Origin: Thauera sp. 2A1
Lineage (GTDB): Bacteria > Pseudomonadota > Gammaproteobacteria > Burkholderiales > Rhodocyclaceae
Reading direction: 5' to 3'
NCBI RefSeq assembly: GCF_009469595.2
Contig: NZ_SSXV01000024.1
Coordinates: 1-64,000 of the forward strand
DNA length: 64,000 bases
Every line of letters begins with the position of its first letter. Within the stretch, counting starts at the first letter, position 1. This document shows positions 31,974-40,064 of the stretch, piece by piece. The notes beneath the pieces were generated by a model. It ran no database searches. It was given only the letters and a program-made list of their open reading frames with translations, and was not told the DNA's origin. A program made the position numbers and the translations under genes.

Positions 31974-32537
31974 CTAGAGGAAGATCGCGAGGTTCGGCGT
32001 GCCCAGCACCGCCTGGTCGAGAATGACTTCGCGACGCACGAGCTTGAATCCCTCGCCATCGACGCGCAGCAGATCGTTGCGCTCGCCGCTGATGACATCC
32101 ATATCCGGAAAGTCGAAACGGCTGCGTGTCAGCAGCAGATAGCTCACGACCGCGAATTCGTCGGGCCTGTCGGTAGCGAATACCTGCACGTTGCTGACCA
32201 TGCGGCGGGTGCGTGACGGGGGATCCTCGGCCCACGCGCTACGTGTCTCGGTGAGCCGCATGATGCGCCCCATGATCGAGCGGTAGTTATCATGGTAGTG
32301 CTGCACGGTGCGGATAACCGACTGGGCCTGCTGGGACATCGGGCGGGTCTGTCGCAGAGGCACGGTGTAGACCAGGTCGGGCGCAAGCGTCGCGCCCCAC
32401 TCCTTGAGACGGATCGTGTCGAGCAGGGTCGCTTCCTGGTAGAGGAAGCCGACGACGCGGTTATAGACCTCGGCCCCGACCGGGATCGGGTTTCCGATGA
32501 CGGGGGCGTTCTCGGCAACTTGTTGTGCGGCGCTCAT
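31974..32537 (-). CDS. Aromatic ring-hydroxylating dioxygenase, small (beta) subunit, copy 2
   Basis: 187 residues, homologous over its length to the beta subunit at 3330-3899: AEVYNRVVGFLYQEATLLDTIRL, MRLTETRSAWAEDPPSRTRR, SYLLLTRSRFDF, and the same C-terminal LDQAVLGTPNLAIFL. It is structural, without metal ligands. It starts 39 bp after its alpha gene, the same gap as in copy 1. Confidence 0.93.
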   Translation of the reverse strand: MSAAQQVAENAPVIGNPIPVGAEVYNRVVGFLYQEATLLDTIRLKEWGATLAPDLVYTVPLRQTRPMSQQAQSVIRTVQHYHDNYRSIMGRIMRLTETRSAWAEDPPSRTRRMVSNVQVFATDRPDEFAVVSYLLLTRSRFDFPDMDVISGERNDLLRVDGEGFKLVRREVILDQAVLGTPNLAIFL

Positions 32538-32576
32538 GTGTCGCTCCTTCGAAGGTGTTGGGTCGGACCGGACGGC

Positions 32577-33971
32577 TCAGGCCTTGGCGTTCATCAGTTC
32601 GTTCCAGTACAGCCACCAGTGCCACTGGGTGTCGTCCTTGGTGAACCCTTCATTGACAATGCCCGGCCCGGGCCAGCCGGCAGGGGCGCCGGTCTCGTAC
32701 ACCGCCTGGTACTTGAGGGTCGAGCGACGCCCGCGCGCGCCCTTGGCGGCGAGGGTCATGTGGGGCCAGGTATCGGAGTCGTCCTGCTCGACCATGCCCG
32801 AGGTGCCGAACAACTGGATGCTCTGCATCAGCATCCTGTCCTTGAGCTCCTGCGGGGCATCCTTCTCAGCGAGCACCCAGTTCACGAACTCGAGTTGATC
32901 CGGCCCCTTCGGCACGTAGGCGTGCAGCAGCGTGAGGCCGAGCACGGAGCCGTCGGCCTGCGGGATATACACGAACGCGAATAGCACGTTGGGGAAAATC
33001 CCGCCCACCTGCGGCGGCATCGACACCATCACTTCGAGCTGCTCTTCGCTCAGGTGCTTCCTGAGCTGAGGCAACATTTCACGCGTCATCCCCGGCGGCG
33101 GCAGTGCTTCGAGTTTCTGATCCACCGTCAGCTCCGCCGGATCAAGGCCGGAGAGCTTCTTGATTTTGCGTCCGAGGTCGATGCAGCGCAGCGCATGGCC
33201 ATGCGGCGAGCTCACCTCGACGCCGTACATCTCGGGCGACAGGTCCGCGCTGCCGCCGTCGCCACTCTTGGAGTAGTTGCCGACCTCACCCAGCCAGCGG
33301 TGCAGGGTCAGCGTGTGGTAGCCGTCGGCGGCGGACTGTTCGCCCGCGGCTTTCCAGTTCGCGCGCACGATGAAACGCTGCGGCGGGCCGAGCACTTCGA
33401 GCCCCTTGTCGCTGCGCTCGAACAGGGTGTCGAAGTACCATTTCGCATCACCGAGGAATTCTTCGAACGACGGTCCCTCCAAGTCCCAGGTCGCGAAAAT
33501 GATGCCGCCGTAGAGCGTCACCCGCGCCTGCGGCAGGCCCAGCTCCTCCTTCGGCATCATCTTGCCGTGCATGCACTCCTTCTCGACAGGCGCTCCTATG
33601 AACTCGCCGCTCGGCTTGAATGCCCACCCGTGGTAGATGCACTTGTGAATCTGGGTATTGCCCGCGTCGACCGTCGAGATGCGCATGCCGCGGTGGGGAC
33701 ACACGTTAAGCGAGACGTGGATGTTCCCGTCCTTCGCACGCGCGACGATGACCGAATCCGACCCCATGTCGCGCACGACGAAATCGCCCGAGTTGGGCAC
33801 TTCGGATTCGTGCCCGAGCAGCAGCCAGGTCTTGCCGAAGACGCGATCCATCTCCAGCTGATAGATCTCCGGATCCGACAGGGCCCGCATCTGGACTTCC
33901 CGCGTCGGGACGCGAACCAGATCGGACAGCGGCGTACCGTCCGCCAACGTGTAGCTTGCCTTGGTCAACAT
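32577..33971 (-). CDS. Aromatic ring-hydroxylating dioxygenase, large (alpha) subunit, copy 2
   Basis: 464 residues, the same length as copy 1 and collinear with it. Rieske ligands are C91-x-H93 (NVCPHRGMRIS) and C111-x2-H114 (CIYHGW). The iron site is D-x2-H-x4-H in AADGYHTLTLHRW. The start is taken at 33971 (MLTKASYTLADG). The ATG six bases upstream touches the GGAG ribosome site, whereas 33971 has proper spacing. It probably attacks a different ring position or intermediate from copy 1. The operon also supplies ferredoxin and reductase, making this the self-sufficient dioxygenase of the island. Confidence 0.93.
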   Translation of the reverse strand: MLTKASYTLADGTPLSDLVRVPTREVQMRALSDPEIYQLEMDRVFGKTWLLLGHESEVPNSGDFVVRDMGSDSVIVARAKDGNIHVSLNVCPHRGMRISTVDAGNTQIHKCIYHGWAFKPSGEFIGAPVEKECMHGKMMPKEELGLPQARVTLYGGIIFATWDLEGPSFEEFLGDAKWYFDTLFERSDKGLEVLGPPQRFIVRANWKAAGEQSAADGYHTLTLHRWLGEVGNYSKSGDGGSADLSPEMYGVEVSSPHGHALRCIDLGRKIKKLSGLDPAELTVDQKLEALPPPGMTREMLPQLRKHLSEEQLEVMVSMPPQVGGIFPNVLFAFVYIPQADGSVLGLTLLHAYVPKGPDQLEFVNWVLAEKDAPQELKDRMLMQSIQLFGTSGMVEQDDSDTWPHMTLAAKGARGRRSTLKYQAVYETGAPAGWPGPGIVNEGFTKDDTQWHWWLYWNELMNAKA

Positions 33972-34143
33972 TGTCATCTCCTGTGGAGTGAAGCCGTCCG
34001 TAAGGACGATCCTCGTTCGATGGGCCTGACGGCCACTTCTTGTGGGTTGTTCAATTGCTCGGGCACCGGTGTTCGGCACCCTGTATTTCGGTAGCCGTTG
34101 CCCACCGTCTAACGTCCTTATTGCGAAGGACTGCGTCTTCCCG

Positions 34144-35130
34144 TCACGGCTTCGTCACGCGCGTGCGCAACGTGCCGATCGCCTCGATCTCGAGTTCGAC
34201 GACGTCGCCCGGTTTGAGATAGCGCAGCTGCTCGAGTCCGCAGCCGTTGCCGACCGTGCCCGAGCCCAGCACTTCGCCCGGATAGAGCGTTTCCGAGCGG
34301 GAGATGTGCGCGATCACGTCCTCGAAGGTCCAGCGCATGTCGCGCGTGGTGCCACGCCCCCATTCCTCGCCATTCACGCGCGCGATCATCTGCAGGTCGT
34401 AAGGATCGGGTATCTCGTCCGCAGTGACGAGGCAAGGCCCCATCACGTTACCGGTGTCGAAGTCCTTGCTCTTCGCCGGGCCGAGCATGCCGGGCATCTC
34501 GAGGGCCTGCGCATCGCGGGCGCTCATGTCGTTGAAGATCGTGTAGCCAACGATGTAATCGCGCGCCTTGTCGCGCGGCACGTCCTTCCCCTTGCGGCCG
34601 ATGTAGCAGGCCAGCTCGAGTTCGAAGTCCATCGCCTTGCTGTACGCCGGCCACACGACATCGTCGTCGGGACCGATCACCGCGAAGCGATTGCACTTGT
34701 AATAGATCGGCTGGCGATTGAAGGTCTCGATGACGCGCTCGTCGGCGCGCGTGTTCATCTGCCGCAGCGCCTCCTCGGGGTCGGGCAAGTGCGCCACGCG
34801 CGCGCGCCGCGCAGCAGCGAAGCTCTGTCGCAGATGCAGCTCGAAACAGGAGCAGTCGCGCATCTGCGGCGGCGGCTGGATGGGGGCGCACAGCTTCACG
34901 CCCTCACGCGCGATGACCGCCGCCGACGGAGCTTTCCGGACCAGGACGCGTGCCGCTGCAAGAGCCTCTTCACCGGCCTCGACCAAACCCAGCACGCTCG
35001 CGAAGGTGGGGGACCCATGGCCGTTGGCGACTTCGCAAGCCGTGGCGAGGTCGAGGATCGCCGAATCCGATTCGATCAGCGCGCCGGCACGCTGAAAGCC
35101 GTGAGAGTCACGATATGTGACGAGTCGCAT
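34144..35130 (-). CDS. Fumarylacetoacetate-hydrolase (FAH) family enzyme, long form
   Basis: 328 residues. The FAH fold has the metal-binding acidic strand MDFELELACYIG, GYTIFNDMSARDAQ, KDFDTGNVMGPCLVT and the end GSGTVGNGCGLEQLRYLKPGDVVELEIEAIG. The N-terminal domain (MRLVTYRDSHGFQRAGAL) is longer than in the enzyme at 24365. A C-C bond hydrolase or oxaloacetate-type decarboxylase on the ring-cleavage product is likely. It lies between the SDR and the copy-2 dioxygenase. Confidence 0.9.
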   Translation of the reverse strand: MRLVTYRDSHGFQRAGALIESDSAILDLATACEVANGHGSPTFASVLGLVEAGEEALAAARVLVRKAPSAAVIAREGVKLCAPIQPPPQMRDCSCFELHLRQSFAAARRARVAHLPDPEEALRQMNTRADERVIETFNRQPIYYKCNRFAVIGPDDDVVWPAYSKAMDFELELACYIGRKGKDVPRDKARDYIVGYTIFNDMSARDAQALEMPGMLGPAKSKDFDTGNVMGPCLVTADEIPDPYDLQMIARVNGEEWGRGTTRDMRWTFEDVIAHISRSETLYPGEVLGSGTVGNGCGLEQLRYLKPGDVVELEIEAIGTLRTRVTKP

Positions 35131-35227
35131 CTATTGTCTCCTGTCGGGGACTCGTCCCGCTCGATGCGGGCGAATCCTCTCTTCTTCGAGTTCTGCCCCT
35201 CCCCCATGGGAGAGGCGCTGGCGGTTG

Positions 35228-35929
35228 CTACACCCGGCCGCTCACCGGCACGCAGGCTCCGGTGACGGCCGAGGCGTCATCCGAGAGCAGGAAAGCGATC
35301 ACCGCGGCGAGCTTGTCCGGCGCCACCCAGCGGCTGGCATCGGCGTCCGGCATGTCGGCGCGGTTGGCGGGGGTGTCGATGATGCTCGGCAACACCGCAT
35401 TCACGGTGACGCCACGGTCCTTGAGCTCTTCGGCAAGTGATTCGGTCAACCGCGCGACGCCGGACTTCGATGCGGCATACGCCGCCATCCCCATTCCGGC
35501 CTTCTGCGCGGCCAGTGCGCCGACATTCACGATGCGCCCCGCCCCGCGCGCCAGCAGATGCGGCAGAGCCGCCCGGCAACTCGCTACGGCGGTACGCACA
35601 TTCATCGTGTACAGGCGATCCCAGGTCTCGAGCGCTCCGCCTTCGATCGGCTCCCACGCGAAGCCACCGGCCACATTCACCACGCCGTCGATGCCACCAG
35701 CAGCCACACGCACGCGCGCATAGGCTGCCGCGCAGGCCGCTTCGTCGCTCAGGTCGACCCCGCCGAGCACAACCGCGACGCCTGCAGGCAGGCCGCCAGC
35801 GGGCGCCGCCGCACGGTCCACAAGCGTGACGTGCGCACCGTCTTCCACGAGGCGCTGCGCCACCGCGCGGCCAAGCGCGCCGAATCCACCGGTTACGACG
35901 ATACTTCTAGCTTCGAGTCGAGTACTCAT
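35228..35929 (-). CDS. SDR-family oxidoreductase
   Basis: 233 residues, short for the family. Features are VTGGFGALG, VVNVAGG in place of NNAG, YAASK (AYAASKSGVARLTESL) and a C-terminal VTGACVPVSGRV. The start at 35929 gives MSTRLEARSIVVTGG. A cis-diol or alcohol dehydrogenase role is inferred from the dioxygenase in the same operon. It is the first gene behind the divergent promoter at 36.0 kb with operator copy 4. Confidence 0.88.
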   Translation of the reverse strand: MSTRLEARSIVVTGGFGALGRAVAQRLVEDGAHVTLVDRAAAPAGGLPAGVAVVLGGVDLSDEAACAAAYARVRVAAGGIDGVVNVAGGFAWEPIEGGALETWDRLYTMNVRTAVASCRAALPHLLARGAGRIVNVGALAAQKAGMGMAAYAASKSGVARLTESLAEELKDRGVTVNAVLPSIIDTPANRADMPDADASRWVAPDKLAAVIAFLLSDDASAVTGACVPVSGRV

Positions 35930-35998
35930 GGGATCAGAGTTCCTTGTATGGCCTCCGCGTCGTTGCACGCTGGCAGGCAGGTCCTTGCGACAAACTTT

Positions 35999-36025
35999 AG
36001 ACAGATTTTGCACTTCTGTCTATAT
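35999..36025. promoter_or_regulatory. Island operator, copy 4 (divergent promoter)
   Basis: TAGACA-GATTTTGCACTTC-TGTCTATA. The inner 19 bases, ACAGA-N9-TCTGT, differ from the palindrome at 26491-26509 at only two positions. It is located between the SDR (35929, minus) and the DUF35 gene (36080, plus), so it can govern two large operons. Confidence 0.7.
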
Positions 36026-36079
36026 GTGCATGTAGAATCCCGCTTGACCGATCGTCAAATCGTCGAGAGCGCGCAGACC

Positions 36080-36478
36080 ATGACCCGAAAACTCCCCCTC
36101 CTCACCGAGGACAACTCCCCGTTCTGGCAGGGCGGCGCGCAGGGGCGCCTCCTCATACATCATTGCGCGGACTGCACGCGCTTCTTTCATCCGCCCGCCC
36201 CGATCTGCCCGCACTGCGGCAGTTTCGAGGTGGCACCGCGGGCGGTCTCCGGCGAGGGCAAGGTCCTGAGCTACACGATCAATCACCAGGCATGGCGCCC
36301 CGACCTCACCGAGCCTTATGTGGTGGCGATCGTCGAACTCGCGGAACAGGCCGGCCTGCGCTTCGTCACGAATATCGTGGGACTTCCCGCCGAGGCGGTG
36401 CATATCGACATGCCCGTCAGGGTGCGCTTCGAGCAGCACGAGGACGTGTGGCTCCCCCTCTTCGAGAAGGACGCATGA
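36080..36478 (+). CDS. DUF35 OB-fold/zinc-ribbon acyl-CoA-binding protein
   Basis: 132 residues. A zinc ribbon is formed by C-x2-C and C-x2-C in HHCADCTRFFHPPAPICPHCGSF, followed by the OB-fold (GEGKVLSYTINHQ ... VVAIVELAEQAGLRFVTNIVG). DUF35 proteins are obligate partners of lipid-transfer thiolase-like enzymes, for example ChsH2 domain with Ltp2 in steroid side-chain retro-aldol cleavage. The next gene, which overlaps it, is exactly such a protein. Confidence 0.92.
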   Translation: MTRKLPLLTEDNSPFWQGGAQGRLLIHHCADCTRFFHPPAPICPHCGSFEVAPRAVSGEGKVLSYTINHQAWRPDLTEPYVVAIVELAEQAGLRFVTNIVGLPAEAVHIDMPVRVRFEQHEDVWLPLFEKDA

Positions 36479-37668
36479 TGTTCGACCGAATCTTTGAAAA
36501 AGACGTCGCCATCACCGGTGTCGGCCAGTCCGCGGTAGGACGCCCGGTTGCCCGATCGGGCATGCGACTCACGCTGGACGCTTGCCTCGAAGCCATCGCC
36601 GACGCCGGACTCACGCGCGCGGACATCGACGGCGTGGCGTGCTGGCCGGGCGACAACAACAATGGCGATGCCTTCTCGCCCGTCGGCCCCAACGCGCTGA
36701 TCGGCACCCTCGGCCTCCAGGTCAACTGGTACGGTGGGGGCTACGAAGGCCCCGGACCGCTCGCAGGCATCATCAACGGCGCGATGGCGATCGCATCCGG
36801 CCTGTGCCGCCACGTGCTGGTCTTCCGCACCATCACGGAAGCGAGCCGCCGCAAGGTCGACAAGAATGCCAGCGCCCTGACGAACAAGACGATCGGACGC
36901 GACAGCAGCTTCTTCTGGCAGTGGTACACGCCATTCAATGTGCTCTCCGCGATCAACCTCATGGCGCTCTACACCCAGCGCCACTTTCACGAATACGGCA
37001 CGACGCCCGAACAACTCGCTCAGATCGCCCTCACCTGTCGCACCAACGCCGCGCTGAACCCCAAGGCGATCTACCGGACGCCGCTCTCGCTCGATGACTA
37101 CTTCGCCTCGCGCATGATCTCGACTCCACTGCGCATGCTCGACTGCGACGTCCATTGCGACGCCTCGACCGCGATCATCCTTTCGCGTGCCGACGTCGCC
37201 GGGGACGGGCCAAATCCACCAATCCGCCTCGAAGCGATCGGTGCCGCACTGCACCAGCCCTGGTCCTGGGACCAGATCGACCTCACCGCGACTGCCGCGC
37301 GCGATGTCGGCGAAATGATGTGGGCGCGCACCGATCTCAAGCCCAAGGACGTCGGCTCGGCCCAGCTCTACGATGGATTCTCGATCCTCACGATGATCTG
37401 GCTCGAAGCACTCGGGCTATGCCCGCGCGGCGAAAGCGGCCGCTTCGTCGAAGGTGGCCACCGCATCGCCCGCGACGGCCAGTTGCCGATCAATACCAAC
37501 GGCGGCCAGCTCTCCGGTGGGCGCACGCACGGTCTGGGCTACGTTCATGAAGCCTGCTCGCAGCTGTGGGGACGCGCGGGCGAACGACAGATCGCGCCCC
37601 ATCACGTTTCAGTGGTTGCGGCAGGCGGTGGACCGCTGGGCGGCAGTGTGCTGCTGGTCCGTGACTGA
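36475..37668 (+). CDS. Thiolase-like (lipid-transfer/SCP2-thiolase) protein, probable aldolase partner
   Basis: About 397 residues (MMFDRIFEKDVAITGVGQSAVG). The thiolase fold is recognisable (DACLEAIADAGLTRADIDGV; LPINTNGGQLSGGRTHGLGYVHEACSQLWG), but both thiolase cysteines are missing: the nucleophile region reads GGGYEGPGPLAG, and the CxGG motif reads VAAGGGPLGGS. That fits the Ltp2 group, which carries out retro-aldol C-C cleavage with a DUF35 partner instead of thiolysis. The ATG overlaps the DUF35 stop. A second ATG at 36478 has better ribosome-site spacing and may be the true start. Confidence 0.88.
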   Translation: MMFDRIFEKDVAITGVGQSAVGRPVARSGMRLTLDACLEAIADAGLTRADIDGVACWPGDNNNGDAFSPVGPNALIGTLGLQVNWYGGGYEGPGPLAGIINGAMAIASGLCRHVLVFRTITEASRRKVDKNASALTNKTIGRDSSFFWQWYTPFNVLSAINLMALYTQRHFHEYGTTPEQLAQIALTCRTNAALNPKAIYRTPLSLDDYFASRMISTPLRMLDCDVHCDASTAIILSRADVAGDGPNPPIRLEAIGAALHQPWSWDQIDLTATAARDVGEMMWARTDLKPKDVGSAQLYDGFSILTMIWLEALGLCPRGESGRFVEGGHRIARDGQLPINTNGGQLSGGRTHGLGYVHEACSQLWGRAGERQIAPHHVSVVAAGGGPLGGSVLLVRD

Positions 37669-37742
37669 GCCCGGCCACGGTCGCAGGCGGATTCCTTCAC
37701 AATCAGATTTACTGTCCAATTTCCGACTATTCGGAGGGGAGC

Positions 37743-38612
37743 ATGGCGATAAGAACACTCGCGCTGGGACTGTTCATTCTTGCGAGCACCTGGCTGCCGC
37801 CGGCAAGCGCGGCCGAAGCGGTTTCGGGTAGCCCGGTGTCCGCACCGGATTCCGCCACGCGCGCGCAGGCATTGCTGGAGAAGGCCACCGCCCGACTTCG
37901 TGCCGTCGGCGACCGGGCACTGGCGGAATTCGGCCGGCAGGGCGACTTCATCGACCGTGAGCTCTATGTGTACGTGCTCGACATGGACGGCACCATGCTG
38001 ACGAGCGGGGGCTCGTCCACGACCCTGATCGGCCGCAAGGTCTCCGAGATGCGCGACGCCAGCGGAAAGGCTTTCTTCGCGGAGATGCTGAACAAGGCGC
38101 GTACCGATGGCCGCGGCGAAGCCGAGTACCGCTGGGTCAACTGGACCGACAACACTGTTCAGCGCAAGCATGCGTTCTTCGAGAAGGTCGGCGAACGAGT
38201 GGTCGCGGTCGGTTACTACATCAGCCGCTCGTCCCCGGACCAGGCGCAGGCCTTCCTCGAACAGGCCGTTGCGGCGATGAAGGCCGCGCCCGCCAGCGCA
38301 ATTGCCGAATTCAACCGCATCGAGGGCCGCTTCGTGCGGGACGATCTCTACGTGTTCGTAATCGACCGGAAAACGGGACGCTTCGTCGCCCACGGCACGA
38401 TGCCGCGCCTGGTCGGCTCCAACGGCCGGGACCTGTACGACCAGGCCGGCACGCCCATCGTTCGCAAGATGCTGGAGCAGACCGCGAACCGACCGCGAGG
38501 CGAACTCGACTACCTGTGGAAAAACCCGGTCACGAAAAGAACAGAGGAAAAGCACACGCTGTTCGAAGTCGTCGGCAACCACATCGTCGCGGTGGGCTAC
38601 TTCAAACCCTGA
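37743..38612 (+). CDS. Exported protein with two tandem single Cache domains
   Basis: 289 residues. A signal peptide (LALGLFILASTWLPPASAA) is followed by two similar units, roughly residues 40-160 and 165-289, each with the sCache signature (ELYVYVLDMDGTMLTSGGSSTTLIGRKVSEMRD / DLYVFVIDRKTGRFVAHGTMPRLVGSNGRDLYD, and ending GERVVAVGYY / GNHIVAVGYF). No membrane-anchored signalling domain follows, so it is a free periplasmic sensor or binding protein for small organic ligands. GGAGGGG lies before the ATG. It stands alone after the thiolase-like gene and before the IclR regulator. Confidence 0.88.
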   Translation: MAIRTLALGLFILASTWLPPASAAEAVSGSPVSAPDSATRAQALLEKATARLRAVGDRALAEFGRQGDFIDRELYVYVLDMDGTMLTSGGSSTTLIGRKVSEMRDASGKAFFAEMLNKARTDGRGEAEYRWVNWTDNTVQRKHAFFEKVGERVVAVGYYISRSSPDQAQAFLEQAVAAMKAAPASAIAEFNRIEGRFVRDDLYVFVIDRKTGRFVAHGTMPRLVGSNGRDLYDQAGTPIVRKMLEQTANRPRGELDYLWKNPVTKRTEEKHTLFEVVGNHIVAVGYFKP

Positions 38613-38682
38613 GGGCCATTTCCCCTTGTCCTAAGCGCGCCCGGCTGTCGCCTTTTCGTCGTCGCCGTAGTATTCTGCGGAC

Positions 38683-38726
38683 AGAATTTAATTCTAATAC
38701 GCAAACACAAAACCGTTTTGCGTGCA
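38683..38726. promoter_or_regulatory. Two dyads in the IclR promoter (IclR-type site and weak island operator)
   Basis: AGAATT-T-AATTCT (38683-38695) is a perfect palindrome whose flank gives TATTAGAATT on the minus strand, a ten-base match to the DUF1302 promoter dyad. Next to it, CAAACA-N13-CGTGCA (38702-38726) resembles the island operator with one mismatch in TGT and has a palindromic centre CAAAAC-C-GTTTTG. Confidence 0.4.
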
Positions 38727-38843
38727 GATTCTCCGGCTCACGGATGGACACCCTTCCTAAGGCGCCTCGCCTAGGGCGCACGCGAGGAAGACGTCTCCCG
38801 CTTGCCGACCGGGACCCTGCACGACGGACGGAGGAGACAAGGG

Positions 38844-39632
38844 ATGGACACCACACAAGAGGATGAAACCGAGGGCCGGTCTTCAAGCGGGGTCACCGTC
38901 AAGCCTGTCGTCAATGCGGTGCGGATCCTGCGCTTTCTGACGGAGACCGACACCCCGGAGCGCGCGGCGGACATCGCCCGGCAGTTGTCGATCAACCCCA
39001 GTACCTGCTTCAACATCCTACGCACACTGGCCGCCGAGGACATGGTTGCTTTCGATCCCGCGTCGAAGACCTATTCGCCCGGCCTGGGGCTCGCCAAACT
39101 CGTAGGACACCTCGTAACACAAGGCCAGCGGCTCGATATCGCGCGCCCACTCCTGCAACAATTCGCCGCCCGCTTCCATGTCACGGTCACCCTGTGGCGC
39201 CAGATGGGATACGACCGCATCGTGCTGGTGAGTTCCGAGGCAAGCCCGAGCGATCTGCGCATCGACATGGCGATCGGTCAGCGCCTGCCCATCTTCATGG
39301 GCGCCAGCGGCAGACTGTTCGCGGCGGAGGTGGATCTCGACCCGACCGCGATGCGCGCCGCATTCGAGAAGATCCGCTGGGCCCGACCGCTGGAGTTCGA
39401 CGAGTACTGCCAGCAGGTGCAGTTCGCCAGGGAACACCAGTGGGCGATCGATGACGGCTACTTTTCCGCCGGCATCATGGCTATCGCGGCCCCCGTGCGC
39501 GATCGCGCCGGTGCCATTGCCTTTGCCGTATCGGCGGTGATGTTCCGGGGCCAGTACATCGGGGCCGACGCGGACAAGCTCGGGGGCGAGGTGCGCAAAC
39601 TCGCGGACAAGCTGTCGAACCTGTTGTTTTGA
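38844..39632 (+). CDS. IclR-family transcriptional regulator
   Basis: 262 residues from the ATG behind GGAGGAGACAAGGG. An N-terminal winged helix (KPVVNAVRILRFLTETDTPERAADIARQLSINPSTCFNILRTLAAEDMV) is followed by the IclR effector domain with QLRL-type contacts (GASGRLFAAEVD ... AREHQWAIDDGYFSAGIMAIAAPVRD). IclR members in aromatic and diterpenoid catabolism bind pathway metabolites. In the dit cluster of Pseudomonas abietaniphila the regulator next to ferredoxin and extradiol genes is also of IclR type. It is directly upstream of the ferredoxin-SDR-extradiol genes. Confidence 0.93.
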   Translation: MDTTQEDETEGRSSSGVTVKPVVNAVRILRFLTETDTPERAADIARQLSINPSTCFNILRTLAAEDMVAFDPASKTYSPGLGLAKLVGHLVTQGQRLDIARPLLQQFAARFHVTVTLWRQMGYDRIVLVSSEASPSDLRIDMAIGQRLPIFMGASGRLFAAEVDLDPTAMRAAFEKIRWARPLEFDEYCQQVQFAREHQWAIDDGYFSAGIMAIAAPVRDRAGAIAFAVSAVMFRGQYIGADADKLGGEVRKLADKLSNLLF

Positions 39633-39705
39633 GGGTCGTCGCGAGGGCTGCCGGCGGTCATTGAACAACCCTTTTTGCGGCCCCGCGACACGCCCCGCAA
39701 AAATA

Positions 39706-39732
39706 GTGACACTTTTTCGTTTTCTGTGCATA
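39706..39732. promoter_or_regulatory. Island operator, copy 6
   Basis: GTGACA-CTTTTTCGTTTTC-TGTGCATA, 48 bp before the ferredoxin ATG (39780). The T-rich centre matches the copy at 63088 closely. Confidence 0.6.
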
Positions 39733-39779
39733 ATCATCTCGCAGGCCTCGATGGCCCCGAGCAGATGAGGAGACACGCC

Positions 39780-40004
39780 ATGAGCGAACAGAACGAAAAA
39801 CTTCACAAGGTTATTGTCGATCGCAGCCGCTGCTGCGGTTACGGATTGTGCGCGGCCCTGTGCCCCGACGTGTACAAGCTGGACGGCGACGGCATCGTCT
39901 ATCTCGACAGCGAGTTCGTCCCCGCCGGCCAGGAAGAGGCCGCGATCGAGGGGGCTGCCGCCTGCCCCGCCGAGGCGATCCGTGTCGAAGCACCGAGCGC
40001 CTGA
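39780..40004 (+). CDS. Single-cluster 3Fe-4S/4Fe-4S ferredoxin
   Basis: 74 residues. Cysteines are C18, C19, C24, C28 (RCCGYGLCAALCP) and C62 (AACPAEAI). For a classical 4Fe-4S site a Cys is expected at residue 21, where Tyr stands. C18, C24 and C62 match the three ligands of 3Fe-4S ferredoxins that serve cytochromes P450 and some dioxygenases. C28 sits where those normally have Ala. Its place between IclR and SDR/extradiol genes recalls DitA3, the ferredoxin of the diterpenoid dioxygenase. Likely electron donor to the P450 at the right edge or to a ring-hydroxylating dioxygenase. Confidence 0.92.
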   Translation: MSEQNEKLHKVIVDRSRCCGYGLCAALCPDVYKLDGDGIVYLDSEFVPAGQEEAAIEGAAACPAEAIRVEAPSA

Positions 40005-40064
40005 GCTCTTCGCCGGACTGGTAGCGCGAAAAGCGCTGGAACCGCCCACTTCGCGGAGATCCGA

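Noticed and set aside
22273..37668. Calling the protein at 36475 a second thiolase
   Set aside because: Both catalytic cysteines of thiolases are absent and it is coupled to a DUF35 gene, unlike the true thiolase at 22273.
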